A stretch of DNA of 64,000 bases. It comes from Mucilaginibacter empetricola (lineage in GTDB: Bacteria > Bacteroidota > Bacteroidia > Sphingobacteriales > Sphingobacteriaceae). Under the pieces are notes generated by a model, which was given only the letters and a program-made list of their open reading frames with translations, did not search any database and was not told the DNA's origin. This document shows, piece after piece, positions 25,666-33,850 of this stretch; position 1 is the first letter of the stretch; every line of letters begins with the position of its first letter. Location: contig NZ_JANUBZ010000001.1 in NCBI RefSeq assembly GCF_024808665.1, positions 1 through 64,000 on the forward strand, read 5' to 3'. The position numbers and the translations under genes were made by a program.

Positions 25666-25888
25666 AATGCTTTTGCTTGTTTTTAAATATTCTTGTCCCT
25701 TTTCCCTTTTTATACACCGACTGATAGCCGTTGCTTTCAATGATAGCCTTAATCGTATTTTCGGCTTCCCTTGCTTTGTGCGCATCCTCGGCGCTGATAA
25801 ACAGCAGGTCGGTATGCTCAAAAAAACGCAGGGTATTCGCCAGTACTTTAAGGGCTTTCTTTTCGGTGTGTTGTGCTAATAAACTCAT
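25646..25888 (-). CDS. small hypothetical protein between ssb and PRTRC E
   Basis: The 80-residue basic protein (MSLLAQHTEKKALKVLANTL at the start) shows no known domain. The segment LFISAEDAHKAREAENTIKAIIESNGYQSVYKKGKGT looks like a beta-alpha-beta unit. It overlaps the true PRTRC E start by 20 bases and follows ssb by 51 bases, which supports it as a real operon member. Function unknown. Confidence 0.65.
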   Translation of the reverse strand: MSLLAQHTEKKALKVLANTLRFFEHTDLLFISAEDAHKAREAENTIKAIIESNGYQSVYKKGKGTRIFKNKQKHYENELF

Positions 25889-25939
25889 GGCTTAATTTTT
25901 AGATGGGGGATTGCTCCCCCATGATTAAAAAATGGTTAA

Positions 25940-26341
25940 TTAAAATGGCAGGTCGTCGTCACCGCCTTTGCCGTCATTGTAAACGGTTTCCTTAACGGTT
26001 GATTTGCTGTCCGCCCTGTCTGTACCGCTTGAGTTGGATTTTCCTAACACCTTGATTTTTTCGGTATGGAATTTTAAAGTACCTACCGCCACGGCATCTT
26101 TGCTGATGTACGCCCCGGCTTCCATGCGCCCGTACAGTTCTACCAATGTCCCTTTGCGCAGGTATTCCGCAAGCCCGGCATTGAGCCAGTACGAACATTC
26201 TACATAAGTAGTAATTTGCACCCTGTCCCCACCTTTTGGACGGTAGCTGTCATTAATGGCGATGGTAAAACCTGTTACCTTTTTGCCTGATTTTGTTTCC
26301 CTTACGGCAGCATCTGCTACCATTCTTCCGTTGATTTCCAT
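25940..26341 (-). CDS. ssb: single-stranded DNA-binding protein
   Basis: This 133-residue OB-fold protein (MEINGRMVADAAVRETKSGKKVTGFTIAIN) includes VECSYW, LVELYGRMEAGAYI and a short acidic C-terminal tail ending DDDLPF, the partner-binding tip of SSB. It is the first gene of the PRTRC operon and is preceded by a long non-coding leader. It is probably used for protection of transferred single strands or element replication. Confidence 0.9.
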   Translation of the reverse strand: MEINGRMVADAAVRETKSGKKVTGFTIAINDSYRPKGGDRVQITTYVECSYWLNAGLAEYLRKGTLVELYGRMEAGAYISKDAVAVGTLKFHTEKIKVLGKSNSSGTDRADSKSTVKETVYNDGKGGDDDLPF

Positions 26342-26897
26342 AACTTTTTAAGTTTTTAATGAATAAATTTTTGTTTTCAGCCATTTCGGCACTCGCCTCG
26401 TTTGGCCTTTGTAGAGGCAAAAAACTTGCGCGTGGGGTGGGCGGACAAGGCTGACGCAAAAAATACGACCTGAAGCGAAGCGATGTGTGGAGATTTTTTA
26501 AAGCGGCACTCGCATGGCCTTGGCCGCCGAAGAGGTGTAGATTTGCCTCAGCAAAGGTCAAATGAGTTAATCTTAATAACACCCAAAGCGGCTCCGGGCC
26601 AAGCCGCATCAACCACCCAATGAATGTAGGGCGGATCGGGAACTGCCTTCCCGGTTATGTTACCGGGCGCAGTAGGGCACGATACGCCCTTTGTTTCTCC
26701 GAAAAATTCCCGTTATGGATAGCAGCGGCATCCTGTGCAGCAGATACAGCGAATAGCCAGGCCGAAGGCAACGGCCATATAGTAAAGGTTTTTGTTAGCC
26801 AGATAATTAAAAGGTCATCTGTTGAGCTTGCTTTTTTGAATTTAATCTTTTATAATTGTGTGTGCTTTTGGCAAGCCTGCTCGTTCGTGCAAAGATT
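26342..26897 (-). ncRNA. structured non-coding leader of the ssb-PRTRC operon
   Basis: About 550 bases upstream of ssb hold no convincing gene. A 25-base arm at 26397-26421 pairs with 26542-26566 over 23 positions counting two G-U pairs. Both arms lie near copies of CGGCACTCGC (26388 and 26503). GCGGCT/AGCCGC forms a further hairpin near 26590-26610. On the minus strand AATCTTTG at 26890-26897 resembles a -7 promoter box (TAnnTTTG), giving a possible start near 26880. The antisense-looking frame 26253-26612 overlaps ssb and is not accepted as a gene. Confidence 0.5.
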
Positions 26898-27002
26898 TCA
26901 TCAGTCAATAGTTTAATAATGCAAACCTACCTGCTTATTATCCACACAAAGATTACGAACGCGAAAATCCCGGATAGTAAGTTGGTATAAAAGGAATGTA
27001 TT

Positions 27003-27791
27003 ATGCAAACTATTGAGTACTTCAAACTACAAGCAAAAAATCTTCACAAAGATTTCAAAACACAAAAACTTTATTTCGATTCCACTTATGATCGCAACCT
27101 GTATGAATATGCGCCAAAGTTTTTCGATATAGAGGCGCTGCTTAATGACTTCGATATCGATGAAAACAATTTCACCTTGATGAACGCACAGCACATCATT
27201 GCGAAAGTGGTTGGATTTGAAAAATGGACGAATATGCTAAAGGCTTCTCCGGCAGCTCTGCAATTAGCTAAGCTGCTGTTCGATAACTTGGACAAGATCA
27301 CAAATGAGGAATGGGAATACTATGTCTTAAACGTGGAAAATGAAAACGATATAATACTCGATGATGAGTTTAAATTAGAAATTTTCAAAACGGTTTTTGC
27401 TGAGGTAGATGGCCATCAAACTACAGGTTACGACTATCGCCTGGCCAAAGATGAAAACCCGTCAAATGAAAATCAAATAATCAAACCTCAAAAAAAGAAA
27501 AAGAAAACCGCTGTGCAAATTTCTGCTTTACCATTAGTAGGAACAAATCTTAAAAAGGCTATCGAAGTAGCGAACTGGAAATTCGAGGATTTGATACAAA
27601 TGATGGAACCCAGACATCCCGAATTACTACGTAAATTATGGAACCCTAAAAAGTGGATTGATGAAGTCCTCAGACCAGATATGTTACCAATTGAAAGGGA
27701 TTACGCACTTTCTTTGATTGAGGCCTTTTTAGTTCATCATTTTATTGAACTGGATACTGAAGCTAATAAGCAGGGGCTGAACCTCAATTAA
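27003..27791 (+). CDS. hypothetical protein, divergent from the PRTRC operon
   Basis: This 262-residue protein of unknown function starts right after a Met at 27003. The N-terminus (AKNLHKDFKTQ) and the block LMNAQHIIAKVVGFEKWTNML (about 59-79) recall a short domain found appended to glyoxalase-related and other Bacteroidota proteins. A Lys-rich linker near residue 165 separates a C-terminal helical domain (RHPELLRKLWNPKKWIDEV). There is no signal peptide. It stands alone on the plus strand among minus-strand genes. Confidence 0.65.
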   Translation: MQTIEYFKLQAKNLHKDFKTQKLYFDSTYDRNLYEYAPKFFDIEALLNDFDIDENNFTLMNAQHIIAKVVGFEKWTNMLKASPAALQLAKLLFDNLDKITNEEWEYYVLNVENENDIILDDEFKLEIFKTVFAEVDGHQTTGYDYRLAKDENPSNENQIIKPQKKKKKTAVQISALPLVGTNLKKAIEVANWKFEDLIQMMEPRHPELLRKLWNPKKWIDEVLRPDMLPIERDYALSLIEAFLVHHFIELDTEANKQGLNLN

Positions 27792-27857
27792 ATTTCGGTA
27801 TCTAATTTCCTGCATCCTTAAAAAAGATTTCGGATGACCTTTGAAACGGCTATCTGT

Positions 27858-28019
27858 TTAGTGGATGATAAAAACACAAATCAGCACCGTCAGCACCAGA
27901 AATATGCTAACGTTGATGAATAGCGACCGCTTGCTCATCATTTTCCTGCGGTAGTAAAATATACCCTGAGCCAGTACGATCAGCAAAAACAGGCCGGAAA
28001 AAATTAATTGATGTATCAT
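27858..28019 (-). CDS. 53-residue two-helix membrane protein
   Basis: A small frame (MIHQLIFSGLFLLIVLAQGI at the start) predicts two membrane segments (about 4-22 and 34-52) around a basic turn (YYRRKMMSKR). It is too short for most gene finders. It fills the gap downstream of the acidic protein gene on the same strand. Codon use and membrane topology look real; function unknown. Confidence 0.5.
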   Translation of the reverse strand: MIHQLIFSGLFLLIVLAQGIFYYRRKMMSKRSLFINVSIFLVLTVLICVFIIH

Positions 28020-28062
28020 AACCACTGATTAGTCAGACAAAAATAAAAGAAAATTGGTGCCA

Positions 28063-28419
28063 TTACATGTCATCCTCGTAATTGATCAAGAAGTTCGCCA
28101 GTTGTTCCTGTTCCATAATGCTGATCGTGTCACCATCATATATCCAGTTACCATCGTCATCAAACAATATCCTGCCTAAATAGTCGGGGTTTTGATCATC
28201 GGGCAAATCATAGTCATCTTCTCTCTCTCCCAATAAGTCGCCAAAATCGTCCTTATCCAGCCCGAAATCATCTTTATACAGGTTAAATATCCCTGTAGTG
28301 CCGTAAATCCCATTACTGTCCTGGATAAGTATATGCTGAATGGCGACATTATAATCTTCGCCGTCCTGCCCGGTGACACCTAAAGTTATAGGGGTAAGAA
28401 TGCCATGATAATTAGTCAT
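28063..28419 (-). CDS. small acidic hypothetical protein
   Basis: From the ATG at 28419 this encodes 118 residues starting MTNYHGILTPITLGVTG. An upstream Met at 28449 would add ten basic residues and overlap the SRAP stop. The protein is strongly acidic, with Asp-rich segments (KDDFGLDKDDFGDLLGEREDDYDLPDD), and could be a DNA mimic or a metal-binding protein. No family is recognised. It follows the SRAP gene and is probably co-transcribed with it. Confidence 0.6.
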   Translation of the reverse strand: MTNYHGILTPITLGVTGQDGEDYNVAIQHILIQDSNGIYGTTGIFNLYKDDFGLDKDDFGDLLGEREDDYDLPDDQNPDYLGRILFDDDGNWIYDGDTISIMEQEQLANFLINYEDDM

Positions 28420-28435
28420 CGCTATATTTTTTTTC

Positions 28436-29215
28436 TTAGGCTGCTTCATCTTCTACTAAACTGACAAAGCCTTCATAATCATACGGCAGCATAACTTCCG
28501 GGGTGTTTGAGCTTTCCTTTCGGGAAGTGATCAACTTAGAAATGGTATGCGCCGTAAAATGCGTATCCTCCAATGGCAGGATCAGATCCTTAACCGAATC
28601 TTTATTGATTTCCTGGTCAAGCCAGGTACCCTCGGCATCCCTTTGCAGGATGAATGGCTGTCGTAATTTACTGTTATGGATGCGGGCCATGAGCGGCGTT
28701 GCCGGATTGGTCAGGATGGAGTAGGTCTTTACGATCTCACCGGTATCCGGGTCTGCCCAATGGCTATAGATGCCTCCAAATGAAAATATTTCCTTTGATT
28801 TCAGGTATATATAATGGGGTATCTTAGTTTTTGCATCGAGGTGATGCCATTCAAAAAGTCCGTTGGCTGGTATCAAACAACGTTTTTTACCAATGTAGTT
28901 ACGGAATGACGGCTTATCAAATACAGTCTCGCCAATCGCATTGAGCGTTTGGTTACTAAACGCCCTGGCCTGCTGTATGGCCGTTAACAAGTTGCCCTTT
29001 GCATCAGTTTCACCCGGCTTAGGTTTGAACCAATGAGGTATCAATCCCCATTCATACAACTGTATCTTACCGGGCTCATCAGCAGTTATAACCGGCATTG
29101 CACGATGCGAAAAGCCATCATTATGATAGATCGCATCATATTCCGCTATCAACTCATTGGTATAGCGCTCTTCCAAAGTAGGCTTATCAGCCGTTAACGC
29201 ATAATGGTAACACAT
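28436..29215 (-). CDS. SRAP family protein (YedK/HMCES-like)
   Basis: SRAP proteins cross-link to abasic sites in single-stranded DNA through Cys2 and shield them. This 259-residue protein begins MCYHYAL with Cys2 in place, and has EWGLIPHWF, the catalytic Glu region CLIPANGLFEWH and the His region RIHNSKLRQPFIL. In most members the last motif reads HxRMP; here it is HNSKLRQP. It is divergent from dinB-dnaE across a 116-base region, an arrangement common for mobile SOS-like cassettes. Confidence 0.88.
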   Translation of the reverse strand: MCYHYALTADKPTLEERYTNELIAEYDAIYHNDGFSHRAMPVITADEPGKIQLYEWGLIPHWFKPKPGETDAKGNLLTAIQQARAFSNQTLNAIGETVFDKPSFRNYIGKKRCLIPANGLFEWHHLDAKTKIPHYIYLKSKEIFSFGGIYSHWADPDTGEIVKTYSILTNPATPLMARIHNSKLRQPFILQRDAEGTWLDQEINKDSVKDLILPLEDTHFTAHTISKLITSRKESSNTPEVMLPYDYEGFVSLVEDEAA

Positions 29216-29282
29216 ACTCTAAATTACTGAATTTCAAGTAAACAAAACAAAGGTGAAAATTATTTTGTAATTCCATTATAAA

Positions 29283-29301
29283 ATGCTAATATTTTTAGCA
29301 T
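29283..29301. promoter_or_regulatory. palindromic operator candidate between SRAP and dinB
   Basis: ATGCTAA-TATTT-TTAGCAT is a perfect 7-bp inverted repeat with a 5-base spacer in the middle of the divergent SRAP/dinB intergenic region, 31 bases before the dinB ATG. Such a site could bind a dimeric repressor of the damage response. No lexA-like gene is seen in the window. Confidence 0.5.
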
Positions 29302-29331
29302 AATTTTATAGCCCGTAAATTAACTAATAGA

Positions 29332-30489
29332 ATGGAAACTAACCGACACATCATCCACATGGATCAGGATGCCTTTTTTGTATCGGTAGAGGTACGGAAA
29401 GATTCAAGATTAATCGGAATGCCGGTCATTATCGGCAGCCCTTCAGATCGCGGCGTTGTCGCATCATGCAGCTATGAAGCCCGGAAATTCGGTGTTCATT
29501 CGGCCATGTCATCGCGCATGGCCCGGATGCTTTGTCCACATGGCATATGGATAAGGGGCAACATGGATGAATACTCAAAGGCTTCTCATGAGATCACCGA
29601 TATTCTCAAAGAGCGTGTACCCCTGATTGAAAAAGCAAGCATTGATGAGCATTATATCGATATGACGGGCATGGATCGTTTTCACGGCACTTTGAAATAC
29701 GCCCATGAATTGCGCCAAAAAGTGATCAGCGAAACGGGGCTACCCATTTCATTCGGCCTGTCGGTAAACAAAACCGTTTCCAAAATGGCGACCAATGAAT
29801 GCAAACCCAACGGCGAACTGAATATCGAAAAGCCGGGTGTACAGCCATTCCTTAACCCGCTATCCATCCGTAAAATTCCGGGCCTCGGTGAAAAGACGTT
29901 TATCAAGCTGAGCGATATGGGTATCAAACGCATCCACGCCCTGACAATGGTTCACCCGGATTACATGAAAAGCATATTGGGTAAAAACGGTTTATGGCTG
30001 CTTCAAAAAGCAAAAGGCATTGATAACTCTCCTGTCATCCCCTACCAGGAACAAAAATCTATCGGCACCCAATGCACTTTCAAAGCAGACACGATTGATG
30101 TTGAAAGTATTAATAACCTGCTTACTTCAATGATCATGGATCTGGGATTTCAGCTTCGCGAAAAGCAAAAGCTGGCTGCTTGTATTACAGTAACCGTTCG
30201 TTATTCCACTTTTGAGGATGTAACCAAGCAGGCTACCATCCCCTATACATCGCTTGACGGTGTATTGATCAAAAAGACGAAAGAACTGTTCAGGGAGGTT
30301 TATACTAAAAGGGTGCTGTTGCGATTGGTAGGTGTCAAGCTTTCCAACCTGGTTAACGGGTTTGAACAGATTGACCTTTACACCGAATCCGAGGAGCAAT
30401 ACAGCCTTTGCCAGGCGCTGGATAAAATCCGCAGGCGGTTTGGCCCCCATTCCATTCAACTGGCATCAGGCATAAACTTAAATCTTTAA
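29332..30489 (+). CDS. dinB: DNA polymerase IV (Y-family, DinB)
   Basis: A 385-residue Y-family translesion polymerase. It shows HMDQDAFFVSVE (catalytic Asp), CSYEARKFGVHSAM and SIDEHYIDMTG (catalytic Asp-Glu), the thumb and little-finger regions, and ends KIRRRFGPHSIQLA. The QD in HMDQDAFF is a small departure from the usual HIDMDAFF. It is followed by dnaE with 4 bases between them, so it probably plays the ImuB/DinB part beside an error-prone replicase. Confidence 0.92.
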   Translation: METNRHIIHMDQDAFFVSVEVRKDSRLIGMPVIIGSPSDRGVVASCSYEARKFGVHSAMSSRMARMLCPHGIWIRGNMDEYSKASHEITDILKERVPLIEKASIDEHYIDMTGMDRFHGTLKYAHELRQKVISETGLPISFGLSVNKTVSKMATNECKPNGELNIEKPGVQPFLNPLSIRKIPGLGEKTFIKLSDMGIKRIHALTMVHPDYMKSILGKNGLWLLQKAKGIDNSPVIPYQEQKSIGTQCTFKADTIDVESINNLLTSMIMDLGFQLREKQKLAACITVTVRYSTFEDVTKQATIPYTSLDGVLIKKTKELFREVYTKRVLLRLVGVKLSNLVNGFEQIDLYTESEEQYSLCQALDKIRRRFGPHSIQLASGINLNL

Positions 30490-30493
30490 TTTC

Positions 30494-33442
30494 ATGTACC
30501 TGAATGTCCATTCCCAATACAGCCTGCGTTACGGCACGATGTCCATCCCTAAACTGGTGGAGGAAGCAAGCGCGCGCGGTATTACGCAAATGGTGCTGAC
30601 GGATATTAATAATTCCACGGGTATCATGGAATTCATGCGGGAGTGTGATGAGAAAGGTATTAAACCCATTGCCGGGCTGGAATTTCGGAAAGATAAAAGG
30701 CTGCTCTACATTGGCATAGCGAAAAACAAGGAGGGAATGAGGGAACTGAATGAGTTCCTGACGGAACATAACCTGGAACAAAAGGCATTACCGGAAACAA
30801 CACCCGAATTTAAAAATGTTTTTATCGTCTATCCTTACGGACACGCCGGTGAATTAAATGATAACGAATACCTCGGCATCCGCTTTGACGAACTCCACCA
30901 GCTATATAAAAAAGACCTGTCCGGGATTAAAGAAAAGCTGCTGGCCTTACAGCCCGTATTTGTAGCGGATAAAATCGAATACCGGCTCCATGAATATTTA
31001 AGGGGGATTGACCTGAACACCTTGCTGAGCATGGTAACCCCCGAAGATAAATGCAAACCGACCGACCAATTCCTTGCTCCGGGTAAGCTGGAAGCCAGCT
31101 ATGCCAAATACGCTTTTATACTGGACAACACCCGCAACCTGATGAACTGCTGCGAAATGGATTACCCGAAAGGGCGGATCAACCTGAACAGGTTAACGTT
31201 TACCGGTAATAAAAAGAATGATAAGGAACTCCTGGAAAAACTGGCGCTCAGCGGCATGGACTACCGCTATGGCAAGCAAAATAAAGAAGCGTTTAAACAA
31301 GTAAAGCATGAACTAAAAGTTATTTACGAACTCGATTTCTGCGCTTATTTTCTGATCACCTGGGACATCATCCGCTTTTCCATGTCGCAGGGCTATTATC
31401 ATGTGGGCCGTGGTTCCGGCGCGAATAGTATCGTGGCTTATTGCCTGCGGATCACTGATGTTGACCCGATTGAACTGGATCTTTATTTTGAGCGTTTTTT
31501 AAATTCCAAACGGACATCGCCGCCTGATTTCGATATTGATTATTCCTGGGATGAGCGGGAAGATGTACAGGATTACATTTTCAAACGCTATGGCAGCAAG
31601 CATGTAGCGCTGTTGGGCACGATGTCCACCTTCAAGGATCGCAGTATTATCCGGGAAATCGGTAAGGTGATGGGATTGCCCAAATCAGAAATTGACGGCT
31701 TTACCGACCAGACCCGTGCAGCATTTAACCGGGATAACGCTGTGTTTAAAAAGATCAGCGCCATACATGCCATGATGGCGAATATGCCCAACCAGCGTTC
31801 CATCCACGCAGGGGGCGTATTGATTTCAGAAGAACCGATCACTTATTATACTGCACTTGACCTGCCGCCAAAGGGGATGGCTACGGTTCAATGGGATATG
31901 TACGAGGCGGAAAAGATAGGTTATGATAAATACGATATTTTAAGTCAGCGGGGGATCGGCCATATCAAACAGGCAGTAAAACTGATAGAAGAAAATCAGC
32001 AACGGAAGATCGACATTCATAACGTAAAGGCATTTATGAAAGACCCGGTTGTAAACGCGCAGCTTAAATCAGGGAATACCATCGGCTGTTTTTATATTGA
32101 ATCCCCTGCCATGCGGCAACTGATCCGGAAACTCGGTTGCGATAGCTATTTAGTATTAGTAGCTGCCAGTTCCATCATTCGCCCCGGTGTAGCCAGTTCG
32201 GGTATGATGGGTACCTATATTAAATTCCACCATGCCCCGGACACGGTTAAATACCTGCACCCGGTGATGGAAGAACAATTAAAGGAAACTTATGGGGTGA
32301 TGGTGTACCAGGAAGATGTAATTAAGGTTTGTATCCACTTTGCGGGGATGGATGGTACGGATGCTGACATTTTAAGGAGGGGAATGAGCGGGAAGTACCG
32401 TTCAAAAATAGAATTTGACCGGCTGGTGGAAAGGTTCCATGAAGAAGCTATCAAACTTGGCCGTCCTGAAGAAATAGTAAAAGAAGTTTGGCGGCAGGTA
32501 TCTTCGTTTGCGGGCTATAGTTTTTCAAAAGCCCACTCGGCCAGCTTCGCGGTTGAAAGCTATCAAAGCCTGTTTTTAAAAACCTATTACCCCAGGGAAT
32601 TTATGGTCGCCGTACTGAATAATTACGGCGGTTTTTACAGCAGGTCGCTGTACGTGCATGAGTTGAAAAAGTCCGGGGCTATTGTACATCTGCCTTGCGT
32701 AAATCATAGCGACAGTATCGTAAATATTACGGGTATAGATGCCTATCTGGGCTTTGTCGGAGTGCATGGAATGGAGGCATCTTTTATAGATGGTATTCCT
32801 GAAGAAAGGAGGCAGAACGGCCCTTACCTGAGCATGGAGGACCTGATCAGGCGGACCGGCATTGGACTGGAGCAGACCATAACGCTGATACGTGTTGGCG
32901 CATTGCGGTTTACCGGCCAGAGTAAAAAAGAATTATTGTGGAAGGTTCACCGGTTGCTGGATACGAATGCAAAACCCAGCAATGAACTGGCGCTTTTTAA
33001 TGTTGAAGCAAAAAACTACCAGTTACCGGAACTGATCAATACCCGACTGGAAAATGCCTATCATGAACTGGAGATATTGGGGTTCCCGGTGAGCATGTCC
33101 TTTTTCGATTTATTGGAAACGGATTTCAGGGGCGAAATACTTAGTAACGATATGGTGAACCATGTCGGTCAAATGGTAAAAATGGTGGGGGTATATATTG
33201 ACAGTAAAACCGTACACACCAAAAACAATCAAAATATGTGGTTCGGTACATTCCTGGATGCCGATGGCAATTTCTTTGATACGGTGCATTTTCCAAATAA
33301 CACATCGGCCTACCCTTTCAGGGGAGCGGGCTGTTATTTAATTATGGGAAAGGTCGTAGAGGATTTTGGGTTTCCAAGCATAGAGGTATTAAAGTTCGCG
33401 AAATTGCCGATTTTAGGAAATCCCGTAATGGACCTGGAATAA
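30494..33442 (+). CDS. dnaE: DNA polymerase III alpha subunit, DnaE/DnaE2-like
   Basis: The 982-residue polymerase has an N-terminal PHP domain (YLNVHSQYSLRYGT) and a C-family core: GRGSGANSIVAYCL, the catalytic PDFDIDYSWDERE and the fingers with RRGMSGKYR. A C-terminal OB segment is present (GQMVKMVGVYIDSKTVHTKN). It is about 100-200 residues shorter than the replicative DnaE and fits the error-prone DnaE2 group. It is co-transcribed with dinB; RRM follows 71 bases later. Confidence 0.9.
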   Translation: MYLNVHSQYSLRYGTMSIPKLVEEASARGITQMVLTDINNSTGIMEFMRECDEKGIKPIAGLEFRKDKRLLYIGIAKNKEGMRELNEFLTEHNLEQKALPETTPEFKNVFIVYPYGHAGELNDNEYLGIRFDELHQLYKKDLSGIKEKLLALQPVFVADKIEYRLHEYLRGIDLNTLLSMVTPEDKCKPTDQFLAPGKLEASYAKYAFILDNTRNLMNCCEMDYPKGRINLNRLTFTGNKKNDKELLEKLALSGMDYRYGKQNKEAFKQVKHELKVIYELDFCAYFLITWDIIRFSMSQGYYHVGRGSGANSIVAYCLRITDVDPIELDLYFERFLNSKRTSPPDFDIDYSWDEREDVQDYIFKRYGSKHVALLGTMSTFKDRSIIREIGKVMGLPKSEIDGFTDQTRAAFNRDNAVFKKISAIHAMMANMPNQRSIHAGGVLISEEPITYYTALDLPPKGMATVQWDMYEAEKIGYDKYDILSQRGIGHIKQAVKLIEENQQRKIDIHNVKAFMKDPVVNAQLKSGNTIGCFYIESPAMRQLIRKLGCDSYLVLVAASSIIRPGVASSGMMGTYIKFHHAPDTVKYLHPVMEEQLKETYGVMVYQEDVIKVCIHFAGMDGTDADILRRGMSGKYRSKIEFDRLVERFHEEAIKLGRPEEIVKEVWRQVSSFAGYSFSKAHSASFAVESYQSLFLKTYYPREFMVAVLNNYGGFYSRSLYVHELKKSGAIVHLPCVNHSDSIVNITGIDAYLGFVGVHGMEASFIDGIPEERRQNGPYLSMEDLIRRTGIGLEQTITLIRVGALRFTGQSKKELLWKVHRLLDTNAKPSNELALFNVEAKNYQLPELINTRLENAYHELEILGFPVSMSFFDLLETDFRGEILSNDMVNHVGQMVKMVGVYIDSKTVHTKNNQNMWFGTFLDADGNFFDTVHFPNNTSAYPFRGAGCYLIMGKVVEDFGFPSIEVLKFAKLPILGNPVMDLE

Positions 33443-33513
33443 ATTATTTGCAGGTAAAGTACATATTTATCATCTTTAGGATAATAGAAAATAAAAAATA
33501 CAGCGGTACGTTT

Positions 33514-33849
33514 ATGAAAATTTTTATTGCTAATCTGCCCCATAAACTGGAAGAGGCGGAACTTAAAACAATGCTGACCCAGTTCGGCCAGGTTGCTTCG
33601 GTCAAGCTGGTGAGCGATCCGGAAACGGGTAAAAGAAAAGGATTTGGTTTTGTGGAGATGCCCGTACATGACCAGGCTAAAGCGGCGATCACCGCTTTGA
33701 ATGAGAAAGAGGTATTTGGGAGAAAGATTTCTTTAAAAGAAGCAGTAGAAAAACAACAGGAAAGACCGGGTAATTTCCAGCGGCCAAAACGGGAGTTTCG
33801 TAGTTCGGGAGGCAATGCTAATGAAGAAATTGACGGTAACAGGTGGTAA
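33514..33849 (+). CDS. RRM-type RNA-binding protein
   Basis: From the ATG at 33514 the 111-residue product is one RNA-recognition motif: RNP2 KIFIANLP at the start and RNP1 RKGFGFVEM at about 47-55, followed by a short Arg/Gly/Gln-rich tail. Single-RRM proteins of this size are common in Bacteroidota and cyanobacteria, where they bind RNA, often as cold-shock factors. The upstream frame to 33448 is A/T-rich non-coding sequence. Its stop is 1 base from the convergent HEPN-like gene. Confidence 0.88.
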   Translation: MKIFIANLPHKLEEAELKTMLTQFGQVASVKLVSDPETGKRKGFGFVEMPVHDQAKAAITALNEKEVFGRKISLKEAVEKQQERPGNFQRPKREFRSSGGNANEEIDGNRW

Positions 33850-33850
33850 A

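Noticed and set aside
25666..25821. N-terminal extension of PRTRC E
   Set aside because: The extra 52 residues are encoded entirely inside the 80-residue gene in another frame; the family-typical start MKTNFFENIAGL is at 25665.
26253..26612. Minus-strand frame of 119 codons overlapping the ssb start
   Set aside because: It overlaps the first 89 bases of ssb in another frame and covers the structured leader. I read it as a by-product of the RNA structure. Conservation of its amino acids, not bases, in related ICEs would change this view.
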